47,869 nucleotides of DNA from Chloroflexota bacterium (GTDB lineage Bacteria > Chloroflexota > Dormibacteria > Dormibacterales > Dormibacteraceae): assembly GCA_005879985.1 (NCBI GenBank), contig VBIA01000121.1, positions 1 to 47,869 of the forward strand, written 5' to 3'. The notes under the pieces are model-generated. The model did no database searches and was not told where the DNA came from. It worked only from the letters and a program-made list of their open reading frames with translations. Shown here in pieces: positions 17,833 to 28,242 of this stretch. Position numbers and translations under genes: made by a program. Within the stretch, counting starts at the first letter, position 1. Each line of letters starts with the position of its first letter.

Positions 17833-17964
17833 CTTATCGGGAATCTGCAGGGTGAGGGGGACGGTATATTACTTGCACGCTGCCGAGGGCATGCGAGTTA
17901 TTAGTACGAGGAGGTGCTTGCCCCACCGATTCTCCGGAGAACCTATAAGAGTCGAGGAAACGTC
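17833..17964. promoter_or_regulatory. Control region between the divergent membrane protein gene and clpC
   Basis: The 132-bp gap has a TATATT hexamer (17865-17870), then an imperfect inverted repeat built from ACTTGCA (17871-17877) and TGCGAGT (17892-17898). A perfect 12-bp palindrome TTCTCCGGAGAA (17930-17941) lies 24 bp before the clpC ATG. GAGGAAA at 17954-17960 is the ribosome binding site. No CIRCE, CtsR or HspR consensus is seen. The palindromes are candidate operators for stress control of clpC, but no regulator is identified. Confidence 0.4.
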
Positions 17965-20472
<2,508 letters not shown>

Positions 20473-20473
20473 G

Positions 20474-20512
20474 CGGTCCCTCCCCACCGTGTGGGGAGGC
20501 TAGGTGGGGGCG
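20474..20512. repeat. Palindromic repeat copy C, inverted, at the 3' end of the DUF559 gene
   Basis: CCTCCCCAC (20479-20487), loop CGT, GTGGGGAGG (20491-20499), followed by CTAGGTGGGGGCG. Read on the minus strand it is CGCCCCCACCTAG plus the hairpin, the same arrangement as copies D-G on the plus strand, so it is inverted relative to them. The CTA at 20500-20502 is the stop codon of the DUF559 gene, whose last residues (DAPT) are encoded by the repeat arm. Copies C and D therefore frame the gene as imperfect terminal inverted repeats about 38 bp long. Confidence 0.88.
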
Positions 20513-20895
20513 TCAGATGGCTCCAACAAATCACCAGAACGCTGTTCGTATCTCAAAAGGGACCCTGGATGCTCCAGCTCGAAGCCAATCGCGTCAACCG
20601 CCGCGTCCAGGCGCTCGTCGATTTCCTGAAGTACGAGGCGCATCACTCGCCAGCCGCGAGACTCGAGCCATCGGTCGCGGTGAATGTCATATGCCTTCTG
20701 GTGCGTTTCACCGTCGATCTCAACGACCGGCTTCGCTCGACAACATGCGAAGTCCACGATGTAAGGGCCGATAGGGTGCTGTCGCCTGAATTTGACACCG
20801 AGCCGGCGCGCGCGCAAACGCCACCACATGCGGGTTTCGACGCCTGTCATGTTCGCGCGCAGGTGCTGGGCGCGTTGGATCACGGGATTTTCCAT
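20500..20895 (-). CDS. DUF559 domain protein, Vsr/restriction-like endonuclease fold
   Basis: The 131-residue product matches DUF559 along its length. It has LRANMTGVETRMWWRLRAR at about 12-30, KFRRQHPIGPYIVDFACC at about 35-52, VVEIDGETHQ at about 57-66 and a C-terminal RDRWLESRGWRVMRL block. The D of VDF, the E and D of EIDG and the Q/H pattern match a PD-(D/E)xK-like nuclease core related to Vsr mismatch endonucleases. Activity is not shown for most members. The gene lies alone between clpC and a membrane-protein operon, framed by inverted palindromic repeats, and its stop codon is inside one. This suggests it travels with, or acts on, the repeats. Start ATG 20893-20895. Confidence 0.85.
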   Translation of the reverse strand: MENPVIQRAQHLRANMTGVETRMWWRLRARRLGVKFRRQHPIGPYIVDFACCRAKPVVEIDGETHQKAYDIHRDRWLESRGWRVMRLVLQEIDERLDAAVDAIGFELEHPGSLLRYEQRSGDLLEPSDAPT

Positions 20896-20957
20896 GACCG
20901 ATCAAGCTTCCGACCCAAAGCCGCCTATGAGTAGCCAGGGTGTTAAGGCGATTACAG

Positions 20958-21147
20958 CGCCCCCATCTAGCCTCCCCACAAGGTGGGGAGGGACCTGGGG
21001 CTGATGCCCCACCTAGCCTCCCCACACGGTGGGGAGGGACCTGGGGCTGATGCCCCACCTAGCCTCCCCACACGGTGGGGAGGGACCTGGACTGGGGACT
21101 ACAACGCCCCCACCTAGCCTCCCCACAAGGTGGGGAGGGACCTGAGA
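20958..21147 (+). repeat. Four palindromic repeat copies (D-G), three with exact 46-bp period
   Basis: Cores CCTCCCCAC-nnn-GTGGGGAGG start at 20971, 21017, 21063 and 21118, with loops AAG, ACG, ACG and AAG. D to E and E to F are exactly 46 bp; F to G is 55 bp. Each core is preceded by CCCCAYCTAG-type sequence and followed by GACCTG. Between D/E and E/F the spacer GGGGC-TGAT-GCCCC is a second small palindrome, so the array would fold as alternating hairpins. The near-identity of units points to recent tandem amplification. It lies between the DUF559 start and a membrane-protein gene. It is not a CRISPR: the spacers are the same. Confidence 0.9.
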
Positions 21148-21182
21148 CTCAGGCCGCTGAAGCCGGCGCCTCATCCCGGAAA

Positions 21183-22028
21183 ATGGGCAGCGTGAGCGCT
21201 CCAGTCCCCCTGCGGCTGCGTCCTCTCGAGATCGGAGACGTCCTTGACGAGACGTTCCGGATGTACCGGCGGCACTTCCTCCTGCTGGCCGGCATCTCGG
21301 TGATCTTCTCCATCCCGCTGGCGGCCCTCTCGGGATACGGGTACTTCGCGCTTTTCGACTATGCGGCGACGCAGGCGACGAGCAGCAACCCCGGCGACTT
21401 CAGCACCTTCGTGACGGCGATGGCCCCGCTCGCCGCCGGGGTGCTCGTCAACCTCGCCGTCCTCCCGCTCCTCTACGGAGGCGTCACCTACGCCGTGTGC
21501 CAGTCGGCGATGGGCAACCCGGTCACGCTGTGGGGCGCGCTGCGCGGCGCCTTCCGGCGCTACTTCCAGGTGCTCGCCTACTACCTGCTGTTCGTGCTGA
21601 TGGCCGTGCTGTTCTGCCTCTTTCCGTTGTGGACCTGGATCTCGGTCAACTGGATCGCCGTGCTGCCGGCGATGTTCGTCGAGAACACCGGACTGTTCGC
21701 GGCAATGGGCCGGAGCTGGCGCCTGGTCGAAGGCAGGTGGTGGAGGACCTTCTTCATCATCCTGCTTGTCTTCGTTCTCAACTACGTCGTATCGCTGGCG
21801 CTTGGCGCGTTCCTTTACCTCGGCCAGGTTCTGCTGACGATCCTGTTGTCGCCGTATCTCGCGCTAGCGATCTATGAAGGCGCGGTCGTCCTCGTGAGCG
21901 CGCTCGTCAACCCGGTCCTTCTCATCGCGATCGTTCTCATCTACTTCGACCTCCGCGTTCGCAAGGAGGCGCTCGACCTGTTCCAGCTCGCCCACCAGGT
22001 CGCCGTCTTGCCGCCGGCGCCTGCGTGA
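21183..22028 (+). CDS. Polytopic membrane protein resembling the glycerophosphoryl-diester-phosphodiesterase membrane domain
   Basis: Taking ATG 21183 gives 281 residues; GTG 21192 is an equally good start (MSAPVPLRLRPLEIGDVLDE). The opening RPLEIGDVLDETFRMYRRHF is the typical lead of this family, followed by about six membrane helices (for example LLLAGISVIFSIPLAAL and YYLLFVLMAVLFCLFPLW). No phosphodiesterase domain is attached, so it is only the membrane module, function unknown. It opens a tightly coupled operon with the DUF4129, DUF4350, MoxR and DUF58 genes and overlaps the next gene by 4 bp. The palindromic array ends about 36 bp upstream and may lie in its leader. Confidence 0.72.
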   Translation: MGSVSAPVPLRLRPLEIGDVLDETFRMYRRHFLLLAGISVIFSIPLAALSGYGYFALFDYAATQATSSNPGDFSTFVTAMAPLAAGVLVNLAVLPLLYGGVTYAVCQSAMGNPVTLWGALRGAFRRYFQVLAYYLLFVLMAVLFCLFPLWTWISVNWIAVLPAMFVENTGLFAAMGRSWRLVEGRWWRTFFIILLVFVLNYVVSLALGAFLYLGQVLLTILLSPYLALAIYEGAVVLVSALVNPVLLIAIVLIYFDLRVRKEALDLFQLAHQVAVLPPAPA

Positions 22029-22930
22029 CCCGGCGCCTCTTCGGCTGCGTCCTCCTCGCCGCGGCACTGGCCATCGCGGTATCGCTTCCGCTCTCCGTCG
22101 CGGCCGACTCGACGGCGACGCCGTACAGGCAAGCCGTCGCCGACGCGCTCGCCATCGTCGAGAACGCCCAGCCCGGCGATGTCGCAGCCGCGCGCCATGC
22201 GGCCCAGGTGCTGACCGACGGCACCGGCAACACGCAGCCGGAAGTGCTGTCGGACCTGCGCGAGTCGCCGCCCGACTTCAAGGACGCGGCCTCCAGGCTA
22301 CGGGCCGCGCTGGACGCGATCGACAACACGGCCGCAACTTCGGACCCCGCGCTCGCGCAGTCGCGCCTGCAGCAGGTGATGTCGATGCATCGGTACGACG
22401 ACCTGCACAAGCAACCGTCGTTCCTCGAGCGGCTGAGCCAGTGGATCCAGGACCGCATCAACGAATTCCTGAAGGCGATGGCGAGCGGCATCGGCCCTGG
22501 AGGCGTGGTGCCTGCGTGGGTCGTCTACGCGATCGCTCTCGCGGTGATGTCGGTGGTCGCGATCGTCGTGTTCAGGTCCGCGCGCGGCCGCCTCGCCGGC
22601 GAGTTCGTGGCAGTCGGCGCCGGCCCGCAGGCGCCCGCCGACTACTTCGCCGAGGCTGACCGGCTGGCTGCCCGGGGCGACCGCGTCGGCGCGATCAGGG
22701 CCCTGTGCGCCGCGGTCGCCGCGACGCTGGCCGGCGAGCGGACATGGGAAGGCAGCCCGCTCACCGTGCGCGAGATCTTCCGGCGCGCGCCAGATCCGGC
22801 ATCGTTGAATCCGCTGCTGCGTCCGTTTGAAGCGGCCGTCTACGGCGGTCGCGATGTCGACGAGAAGACCTACGAGCAGGGCGCCGCTGTGGCCGCGCGC
22901 TTCCGCATTCCGGTAGAGAAGGCCGCGTGA
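22025..22930 (+). CDS. DUF4129 domain membrane protein
   Basis: The 301-residue protein starts at GTG 22025 with a signal-like hydrophobic segment (CVLLAAALAIAVSLPL). An external helical region of about 140 residues follows, then a membrane helix (VVYAIALAVMSVVAIVVF) and a cytoplasmic C-terminal DUF4129 domain ending YGGRDVDEKTYEQGAAV. DUF4129 proteins are found in MoxR/DUF58 loci, and some are fused to transglutaminase-like domains. Their precise job is unknown, though they are suspected to assist envelope protein maturation. Overlaps of 4 bp on both sides couple it to its neighbours. Confidence 0.75.
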   Translation: MTRRLFGCVLLAAALAIAVSLPLSVAADSTATPYRQAVADALAIVENAQPGDVAAARHAAQVLTDGTGNTQPEVLSDLRESPPDFKDAASRLRAALDAIDNTAATSDPALAQSRLQQVMSMHRYDDLHKQPSFLERLSQWIQDRINEFLKAMASGIGPGGVVPAWVVYAIALAVMSVVAIVVFRSARGRLAGEFVAVGAGPQAPADYFAEADRLAARGDRVGAIRALCAAVAATLAGERTWEGSPLTVREIFRRAPDPASLNPLLRPFEAAVYGGRDVDEKTYEQGAAVAARFRIPVEKAA

Positions 22931-24063
22931 GAGGCAACATCCGCGGTTTGATCGCGGCAGGGGTGATCGGCCTCGCGATCCTCGCGGCCATCCTCGTCGG
23001 CCAGCAGAAGCCTGACTCGCCTGAGCACAGCACCAACAGCGACGCGGCCAACGGCGCCTCCGCCGTGATGCTTTACGCGTCGGCCATGGGCCACCCGACG
23101 CACCAGGTGACCGGCTCGTTCGACCTGCCCGACACGAACACGATGCTGTTCGTCTTCACGCCCACGAGCCCCTACACCTACGACGAGGCGAACGCCACGG
23201 CAGGCTGGGTGCACGACGGCGGAGTGCTCGTGTACGCCAGCGAGCAGAGAGACGAGGAGCTGGACACCGCGCTCAACGTCAACCGTTTCGCGCGCATCGT
23301 CTCGAGCGATAGCGCCGGGGTGACCGGCCCGTTCCTCGACGGCGTGAGGACCGTCGCCGGTGGCACCTACGCGCTGCCGTTTGGGCTGGGTGCACGCCAG
23401 GTGGCGCTCCTGCGCTCGGGGGGATTCCCCCTCGCTTATGAGGAGAGGTTCGGCCGCGGCGTCGTGATCGCGCTGGCCGACCCGCTCGAGCTCTGCAACG
23501 GGTACCTGGAGAAAGCTGACAACGGGCGTTTTCTCGCCGACCTGCTGGGCCTCGTGCCGGCCGGCGCGCCCGTGGCGTTCGACGAGTACCACCACGGGCT
23601 CACCGCCAGCGACATCACGCCGGCCGCGTGGATCCTGACGCCGTGGGGCGCCGCGCTCCTGTGGCTGATCGTGGCGATCTTCTTCGGACTCTTCCTGCGC
23701 GGTCGCCGATTCGGCCCGGTGGTGCCGAGGCCGGCGGAGGGATCGCGTCTCGACGCCGAGTGGGCGGTGGCGGTAGGCGAGCTTCTGCGCAGGGCGGGCG
23801 CTCGCGCGGTCACGCTCGGCGTGCTGGCCAGAGCCAGCGAACGCGCAGTGGCGATGCAGACCGGGCTGCCTGTCGAGCCGCGGGAGCGCTTCTGGCAGTC
23901 GCTGTGGCAGCGGGCGCCGGACATCGCAAGCGACCTCGACAGCGCGGAGCGAGCGCTTTACGGATCCGAGAAAAGCGAGAAAGAGCTGCTGGCGGCGGCG
24001 CAGCGCCTGCACGGCATCGCGTACCCCGTCACTGAAGAGAGGAGGCGGCGCCCGCGACAATGA
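22927..24063 (+). CDS. DUF4350 domain membrane protein
   Basis: The 378 residues comprise an N-terminal membrane anchor (GLIAAGVIGLAILAAILVG), an extracytoplasmic DUF4350 domain of GATase1-like fold (GGVLVYASEQRDEEL... and the conserved FDEYHHGL), a second membrane helix (WGAALLWLIVAIFFGLFLR) and a cytoplasmic helical tail. DUF4350 usually stands between DUF4129 and moxR in actinobacteria, exactly as here, so the assignment rests on both motif and context. The biochemical role is not established. Overlaps upstream and downstream genes by 4 bp. Confidence 0.78.
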   Translation: MRGNIRGLIAAGVIGLAILAAILVGQQKPDSPEHSTNSDAANGASAVMLYASAMGHPTHQVTGSFDLPDTNTMLFVFTPTSPYTYDEANATAGWVHDGGVLVYASEQRDEELDTALNVNRFARIVSSDSAGVTGPFLDGVRTVAGGTYALPFGLGARQVALLRSGGFPLAYEERFGRGVVIALADPLELCNGYLEKADNGRFLADLLGLVPAGAPVAFDEYHHGLTASDITPAAWILTPWGAALLWLIVAIFFGLFLRGRRFGPVVPRPAEGSRLDAEWAVAVGELLRRAGARAVTLGVLARASERAVAMQTGLPVEPRERFWQSLWQRAPDIASDLDSAERALYGSEKSEKELLAAAQRLHGIAYPVTEERRRRPRQ

Positions 24064-25034
24064 CGGGGATGAGCTCAGCACCTGCCGGCACAGCCACCGA
24101 CTTCTATGCCCGATTCCGCGAGCAGCTCGCCAAAGCTGTGGTCGGCCAGGAGGACGCGATCCGGCTCTGCGCCGTGGCGCTCGTGGCGCAGGGCCACGTG
24201 CTCCTGGAGGGCGTGCCGGGCACCGGCAAGACGCTGCTCGCCAAGGCCATCGCGCGATCGCTTGCCCTCGACTACGGTCGCGTCCAGTTCACGCCGGACC
24301 TCATGCCCGCCGACATACTGGGCACGTCGGTCTACGACCTGACCACGCGCACGTTCGCGCTGCGGCAAGGGCCCATCTTCACGAACGTGCTGCTTGCGGA
24401 CGAGATCAACCGCGCTCCCGCCAAGGTGCAGTCCGCGCTTCTCGAGGCGATGGAGGAGCGAGGCGTCACGCTCGAAGGCCAGCAGCTTCCACTCCCGGCG
24501 CCCTTCTTTGTGCTGGCGACGCAGAACCCGGTGGAGTACGAAGGCACGTACCCGCTGCCCGAGGCTCAGCAGGACCGCTTCCTGTTCAAGGTCCGACTCG
24601 ACTACCCCAGTCCGAACGACGAGATGGAGGTGCTGCGGCGCTGGGAGTCGGGCATCGAGCTGAAGGACCCGGTCAAGGCCGGAGTCGAGCCGGTGCTTGG
24701 GGCAGCCGAGGTCGAGCGCTGCCGCGAGCACGTGGCGGGGGTCGTGCTCGACGAGAAGATCCGCAAGTACGTCGTCGACCTCGCGATCGCGACACGGAAC
24801 GCGCCGGAGGTCGCGCTCGGCGCGAGCACGCGTGCTGAGGTTCTCCTGATGCTCGCCGCGCGCGTGCTGGCGGCCTTCGACGGCTCGGAGTTCGTGACGC
24901 CCGACCACGTGAAGGCCCTGCTCGCTCCGGCCTTCCGGCACAGGCTGCTGCTGCGGCCCGAGGCCGAAGTCGCGGGGCAGACGCCCGACAGCGTCCTGGA
25001 GTCAGTCGCGAGCCGCGTCGTCCCGCCTCGGTAA
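24060..25034 (+). CDS. MoxR-family AAA+ ATPase
   Basis: The 324-residue protein (MSSAPAG may be the true start, three codons in) has Walker A GVPGTGKT near residue 57, Walker B LLADEINRAPAKVQSALLEAMEE near 112-130, sensor 1 ATQNPVEYEGTYPLPEAQQDRF and an arginine-rich lid domain. MoxR proteins act as chaperone-like ATPases with von Willebrand factor A partners to mature or insert metal centres and envelope complexes. The partner here is the DUF58 protein immediately downstream. The family name is secure; the client is unknown. Confidence 0.92.
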   Translation: MTGMSSAPAGTATDFYARFREQLAKAVVGQEDAIRLCAVALVAQGHVLLEGVPGTGKTLLAKAIARSLALDYGRVQFTPDLMPADILGTSVYDLTTRTFALRQGPIFTNVLLADEINRAPAKVQSALLEAMEERGVTLEGQQLPLPAPFFVLATQNPVEYEGTYPLPEAQQDRFLFKVRLDYPSPNDEMEVLRRWESGIELKDPVKAGVEPVLGAAEVERCREHVAGVVLDEKIRKYVVDLAIATRNAPEVALGASTRAEVLLMLAARVLAAFDGSEFVTPDHVKALLAPAFRHRLLLRPEAEVAGQTPDSVLESVASRVVPPR

Positions 25035-25040
25035 GGGGCG

Positions 25041-26360
25041 ATGCGAGGATTCGCTCCGCAGCCGCGCCTGCTGTGGGCCGTCGGCATCGGCGCGGCGCTC
25101 ATCGCGCTGGCGGTGGTCTCGCCGCTGCTCGTGTTCGTCGCGGTCATCTACCACATCGGCCTCGTGGCCCTGGTCGCCCGGGACCTCGCCCTGCTTCCGG
25201 GCGCTCGCGGCTTTGTCGTGCGTCGCGTGATGCCCGAGCCGTTCTCGCTCGGCGAGCACGAAGAGGTGCGCATCGTCGTCACGAATCGCGCGGCCGCGGG
25301 CCTGACGGCGCGCGTCGCCGACCACGCACCGGCGGGACTCTTGCCGCGGCCGCGCGAGGTCGAGGGCGCGTTCGACCGGAACGGCAGCCTCGCCCTCGCC
25401 TACAACACCTCGTCTCCGCGACGCGGCGCCTATCAATTCGGGCAGGTCGACCTGCAGGTCTTCAGGCGCGATGGCTGGTGGCGCAGGCAGCTGAGGCTGA
25501 ACCTGCCGCACAACGTCGCCGTCTTTCCCAACGTCGTGGCGATCAAGCGCGTCCAGCTGTCGCTGCGGCGAGGGCTCCGGTCGCTCGTCGGCCAGCGGCG
25601 CGCGCGGCCACCGGGCGCGTCGACCTCATTTGCGGGATTGCGCGATTACGTGCGCGGGGATGACGTGCGCCGCATCAGCTGGACCGCCACCGCGCGCCGC
25701 GACCGGCCCGTGATGACCGAGGTGGAGGCCGAGCGCGGGCAGCAGGTGATGATCGCGATCGACTGCGGCCGTCTGATGACCGCGCCGGCGGGCGACCTCG
25801 AGAAGCTCGACCACGCGGTCAACGCGGCGCTGATGCTGGCGTGGGTCGCGCAGGCCTACGGCGATCGTGTGGGCCTGATGACTTTCGACGATCGGGTGAC
25901 CAACTTCCTCAAGCCCGAGCGCGGGAGCGTGCAGCTGCACCTCATCACAGAAGCGCTTTACGCGCTACGTCCTTCTTATGTGGAGCCCGATTTCGGGCAC
26001 GCGCTGACCCACCTGGCACTGCGCGTCGGCCGGCGCTCGATGGTCGTGATCCTCACCGACGTGCAGGATCCCAACCAGTCGCGCGAGCTGGTCGCGCACT
26101 GCCTGCGCCTTGCCGCTCGCCACCTCGTGCTGGTCGTCGCGATGAGCGACCCCGAGGTGATCCGCGCGCGCGACGCTCCCATCAGCACATCGTCACGTGC
26201 GTATCAGTGGGCCGCGGCCGAGGAGTTCGTCGCGAGCCGGCGGCAGAGCTTCGAGCTGCTGCGCCGCGGCGGCGTGCTGGGCCTGGACGTCGTCGCCGGG
26301 AACCTCAGCCCGGCGCTCGTCGAACGTTATCTGGAGCTGAAGGAGCGGGCGCTGCTGTAG
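25041..26360 (+). CDS. DUF58 (vWA-like) protein, MoxR partner
   Basis: The 439 residues start [12 protein letters not shown], with two N-terminal membrane helices ([21 protein letters not shown] and neighbours). A beta-rich central part follows, then the DUF58 signature [20 protein letters not shown] near residue 200. A von Willebrand factor A-like domain with [10 protein letters not shown] (a degenerate MIDAS; canonical DxSxS is DCGRL here) and ILTDVQDP comes next. DUF58 proteins are the usual partners of MoxR ATPases. The last 56 bp overlap the convergent SpoIIM-like gene. Confidence 0.85.
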   Translation: MRGFAPQPRLLWAVGIGAALIALAVVSPLLVFVAVIYHIGLVALVARDLALLPGARGFVVRRVMPEPFSLGEHEEVRIVVTNRAAAGLTARVADHAPAGLLPRPREVEGAFDRNGSLALAYNTSSPRRGAYQFGQVDLQVFRRDGWWRRQLRLNLPHNVAVFPNVVAIKRVQLSLRRGLRSLVGQRRARPPGASTSFAGLRDYVRGDDVRRISWTATARRDRPVMTEVEAERGQQVMIAIDCGRLMTAPAGDLEKLDHAVNAALMLAWVAQAYGDRVGLMTFDDRVTNFLKPERGSVQLHLITEALYALRPSYVEPDFGHALTHLALRVGRRSMVVILTDVQDPNQSRELVAHCLRLAARHLVLVVAMSDPEVIRARDAPISTSSRAYQWAAAEEFVASRRQSFELLRRGGVLGLDVVAGNLSPALVERYLELKERALL

Positions 26361-27336
26361 TAGCAGCGGCGGCGTCCCGGCGCCGGGTGTTTGAGCGGCC
26401 CGTCAGCAGCAGGTACGCGTAGAGGGCGGAGCCTGTCGCCAGGCCGATGGCGAGCTTGGCCGTGAACGGGACGTCGGAAGGGGAGATGTTGCCCTCGATA
26501 GTGCCCGCGATCACCAGCAGCGGCGCGAGGCCGAGGAGCAGCACGAACGCGCGGCGCGTCGCGATCACGAGTGCGTCCGAGCGCTTGCGGTTGCCGGGCG
26601 AGATCAGAGCCCAGCCCATCATCAGCCCGCCCGCGCCCTGCGCGATCACGACCGACAGCTCGACCACGCCGTGCCCGATGACGAAGTCGAACAACCCTCC
26701 CGCCAGGCCGTAGGCCTGCGTCAGCCCGAACAGGCCGCCGAGGCTGATGCCGTTGCTGACCATCACCCAGATCACTGGCAGGCCGAAGAAAACGCCGAAC
26801 CCGAACGCGAGCATCGAGACCCAGATGTTGTTGGTCATGATCAGCCCGGCCGTCTGCACGCGCTCGCCCGGCGGGATGTTGGTCCACAGCTGGTGGTGGT
26901 GCACGCGGTCGATGATGTCCGGTGGCGCGATCGCGTACGCGGCGTCCGGGTTGGCCAGCACCACGAAGAAGGCGATGATCGCCGGCACGAACAGAAGCGC
27001 CGCGGCGGCGACCAGGTAAGGCCACGACTGGCGGTAGGTGGTGGGCAGGGTCACGAGGTAGAAGTCCTTTATTCGGCGCCACACGTCACCGCCTCTGCGG
27101 TAGACGACTCCGTGGCCGCGCGCGACGAGCCCGTTGAGATAGCGGTGGACCGGCTCGCCCGGCCAGTCGCGCTGGGCTCGCGCCAGGTCGGCGGTGGCAC
27201 GCCGGTACAGGGCGGCCAGCGCCAGCACCTCCTGCGGGCGAAGCGGGTTCAGGCGGCCGGCGCTTCCGCGGGCGATGAGGTTCTCGAGGTTGTTCCAGTC
27301 ATCTCGGCGGCTCGCGACGAACTCATCTGCTCGCAT
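26305..27336 (-). CDS. SpoIIM/DUF95-family integral membrane protein
   Basis: The 343-residue protein starts [20 protein letters not shown], a well-kept SpoIIM-family lead. It has an N-terminal helical region, then about six membrane helices with the family segment [20 protein letters not shown] and the [17 protein letters not shown] motif. In sporulating Firmicutes SpoIIM works in septal peptidoglycan removal; in actinobacteria the homologue is in MoxR/DUF58 loci without sporulation. Its end overlaps the DUF58 gene by 56 bp, and its start lies 20 bp from the divergent RDD gene. Confidence 0.82.
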   Translation of the reverse strand: MRADEFVASRRDDWNNLENLIARGSAGRLNPLRPQEVLALAALYRRATADLARAQRDWPGEPVHRYLNGLVARGHGVVYRRGGDVWRRIKDFYLVTLPTTYRQSWPYLVAAAALLFVPAIIAFFVVLANPDAAYAIAPPDIIDRVHHHQLWTNIPPGERVQTAGLIMTNNIWVSMLAFGFGVFFGLPVIWVMVSNGISLGGLFGLTQAYGLAGGLFDFVIGHGVVELSVVIAQGAGGLMMGWALISPGNRKRSDALVIATRRAFVLLLGLAPLLVIAGTIEGNISPSDVPFTAKLAIGLATGSALYAYLLLTGRSNTRRRDAAAATTAAPAPSAPDNVRRAPG

Positions 27337-27356
27337 CTACTTGCAAAATTAGCTCA

Positions 27357-28214
27357 ATGGAGCAGCCGCTCCCCGATTCTGAGCTGATCGTCTCCACGCC
27401 GGAGCGGGTTTCCTTCGACTACCAGGTGGCGGGTCTGGGCACGAGGGCGATCGCGCAGGTGCTCGACCTGCTCATAGTCACCGCGCTCCTGGTCGCCCTG
27501 TTCTTCGGCGGCCTCGCGGTGGGCGTCTTCTTCAGCAATTCAGTGGTCTACAACCTGGTCGTGATCCTTGGCAGCTTCGTCATCGTCTTCGGCTACTTCT
27601 GGACGAGCGAAGCTTTGTGGTCGGGTCAGACGATCGGCAAGAAGGCGTTCCGGCTGCGGGCCGTCGGCGACCGTGGCGAACCCCTGACCTTCATGCAGGC
27701 GGGGATCCGCAACATCGTGCGGATCGTCGACTTCCTTCCGTATGGCTACGGCGTCGGCCTGGTGGTGATGTTCATCAACGGCAAGGGCAAGCGGCTGGGC
27801 GACCTCGCGGCCGGCACGCTCGTGGTCAAGGACTCCGACCACGTGTGGCTGTGGCAGCTGCCCGGGGCGCGTCCTTCGGACCTTCAGCCGAACATGCCGC
27901 CGCAGTCGCCTCCGGGATACCCGCCCTACCCGCCGCCCCCGCCACCGCTCGTCCCGCAGCCGCAGGCGCCGGCCGGCGCGGCGCCCGCGTACGCGCCGGC
28001 GTCCAACGCGGAGCACATCCTGCGCAGGATCGACCCCGACCTGCGCCGCTTCGTCAGCTCGTACGCGCGCCGTCGCCCGCAGCTGACGCTTGACGTACGC
28101 GTGCAGCTTGCGGCGAACATGCAGCAGAGCCTGCAGCGCGCGGTGCCCGACACGTTCGCGCAGTACGGACCGCTGGCGGTGCTCGACTACCTTGCGAACC
28201 TGGAGCTCAGCTGA
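27357..28214 (+). CDS. RDD-family membrane protein with proline-rich linker and helical tail
   Basis: The 285 residues begin with an RDD domain: GLGTRAIAQVLDLLIVTALL supplies the Arg/Asp pattern, with three to four membrane helices and GKRLGDLAAGTLVV near residue 142. A proline-rich linker at about 182-210 leads to a soluble 70-residue helical domain (RRIDPDLRRFVSSYARRRPQ). RDD proteins may be transporters (some act in Na+/H+ exchange), but function here is unknown. The divergent pairing with the SpoIIM gene repeats the actinobacterial locus. The 20-bp intergenic gap must contain both starts, so leaders are very short. Confidence 0.8.
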   Translation: MEQPLPDSELIVSTPERVSFDYQVAGLGTRAIAQVLDLLIVTALLVALFFGGLAVGVFFSNSVVYNLVVILGSFVIVFGYFWTSEALWSGQTIGKKAFRLRAVGDRGEPLTFMQAGIRNIVRIVDFLPYGYGVGLVVMFINGKGKRLGDLAAGTLVVKDSDHVWLWQLPGARPSDLQPNMPPQSPPGYPPYPPPPPPLVPQPQAPAGAAPAYAPASNAEHILRRIDPDLRRFVSSYARRRPQLTLDVRVQLAANMQQSLQRAVPDTFAQYGPLAVLDYLANLELS

Positions 28215-28242
28215 GACCATTTCGTGGTAATAAGGTGAGTTG

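Noticed and set aside
17850-17960. CIRCE or CtsR operator before clpC
   Set aside because: Neither the TTAGCACTC/GAGTGCTAA pair nor the CtsR heptad repeat is present.
20958-21147. Tandem repeats as a CRISPR array
   Set aside because: The period is exact, spacers are the same sequence, the repeat is itself a hairpin, and no cas gene is near.
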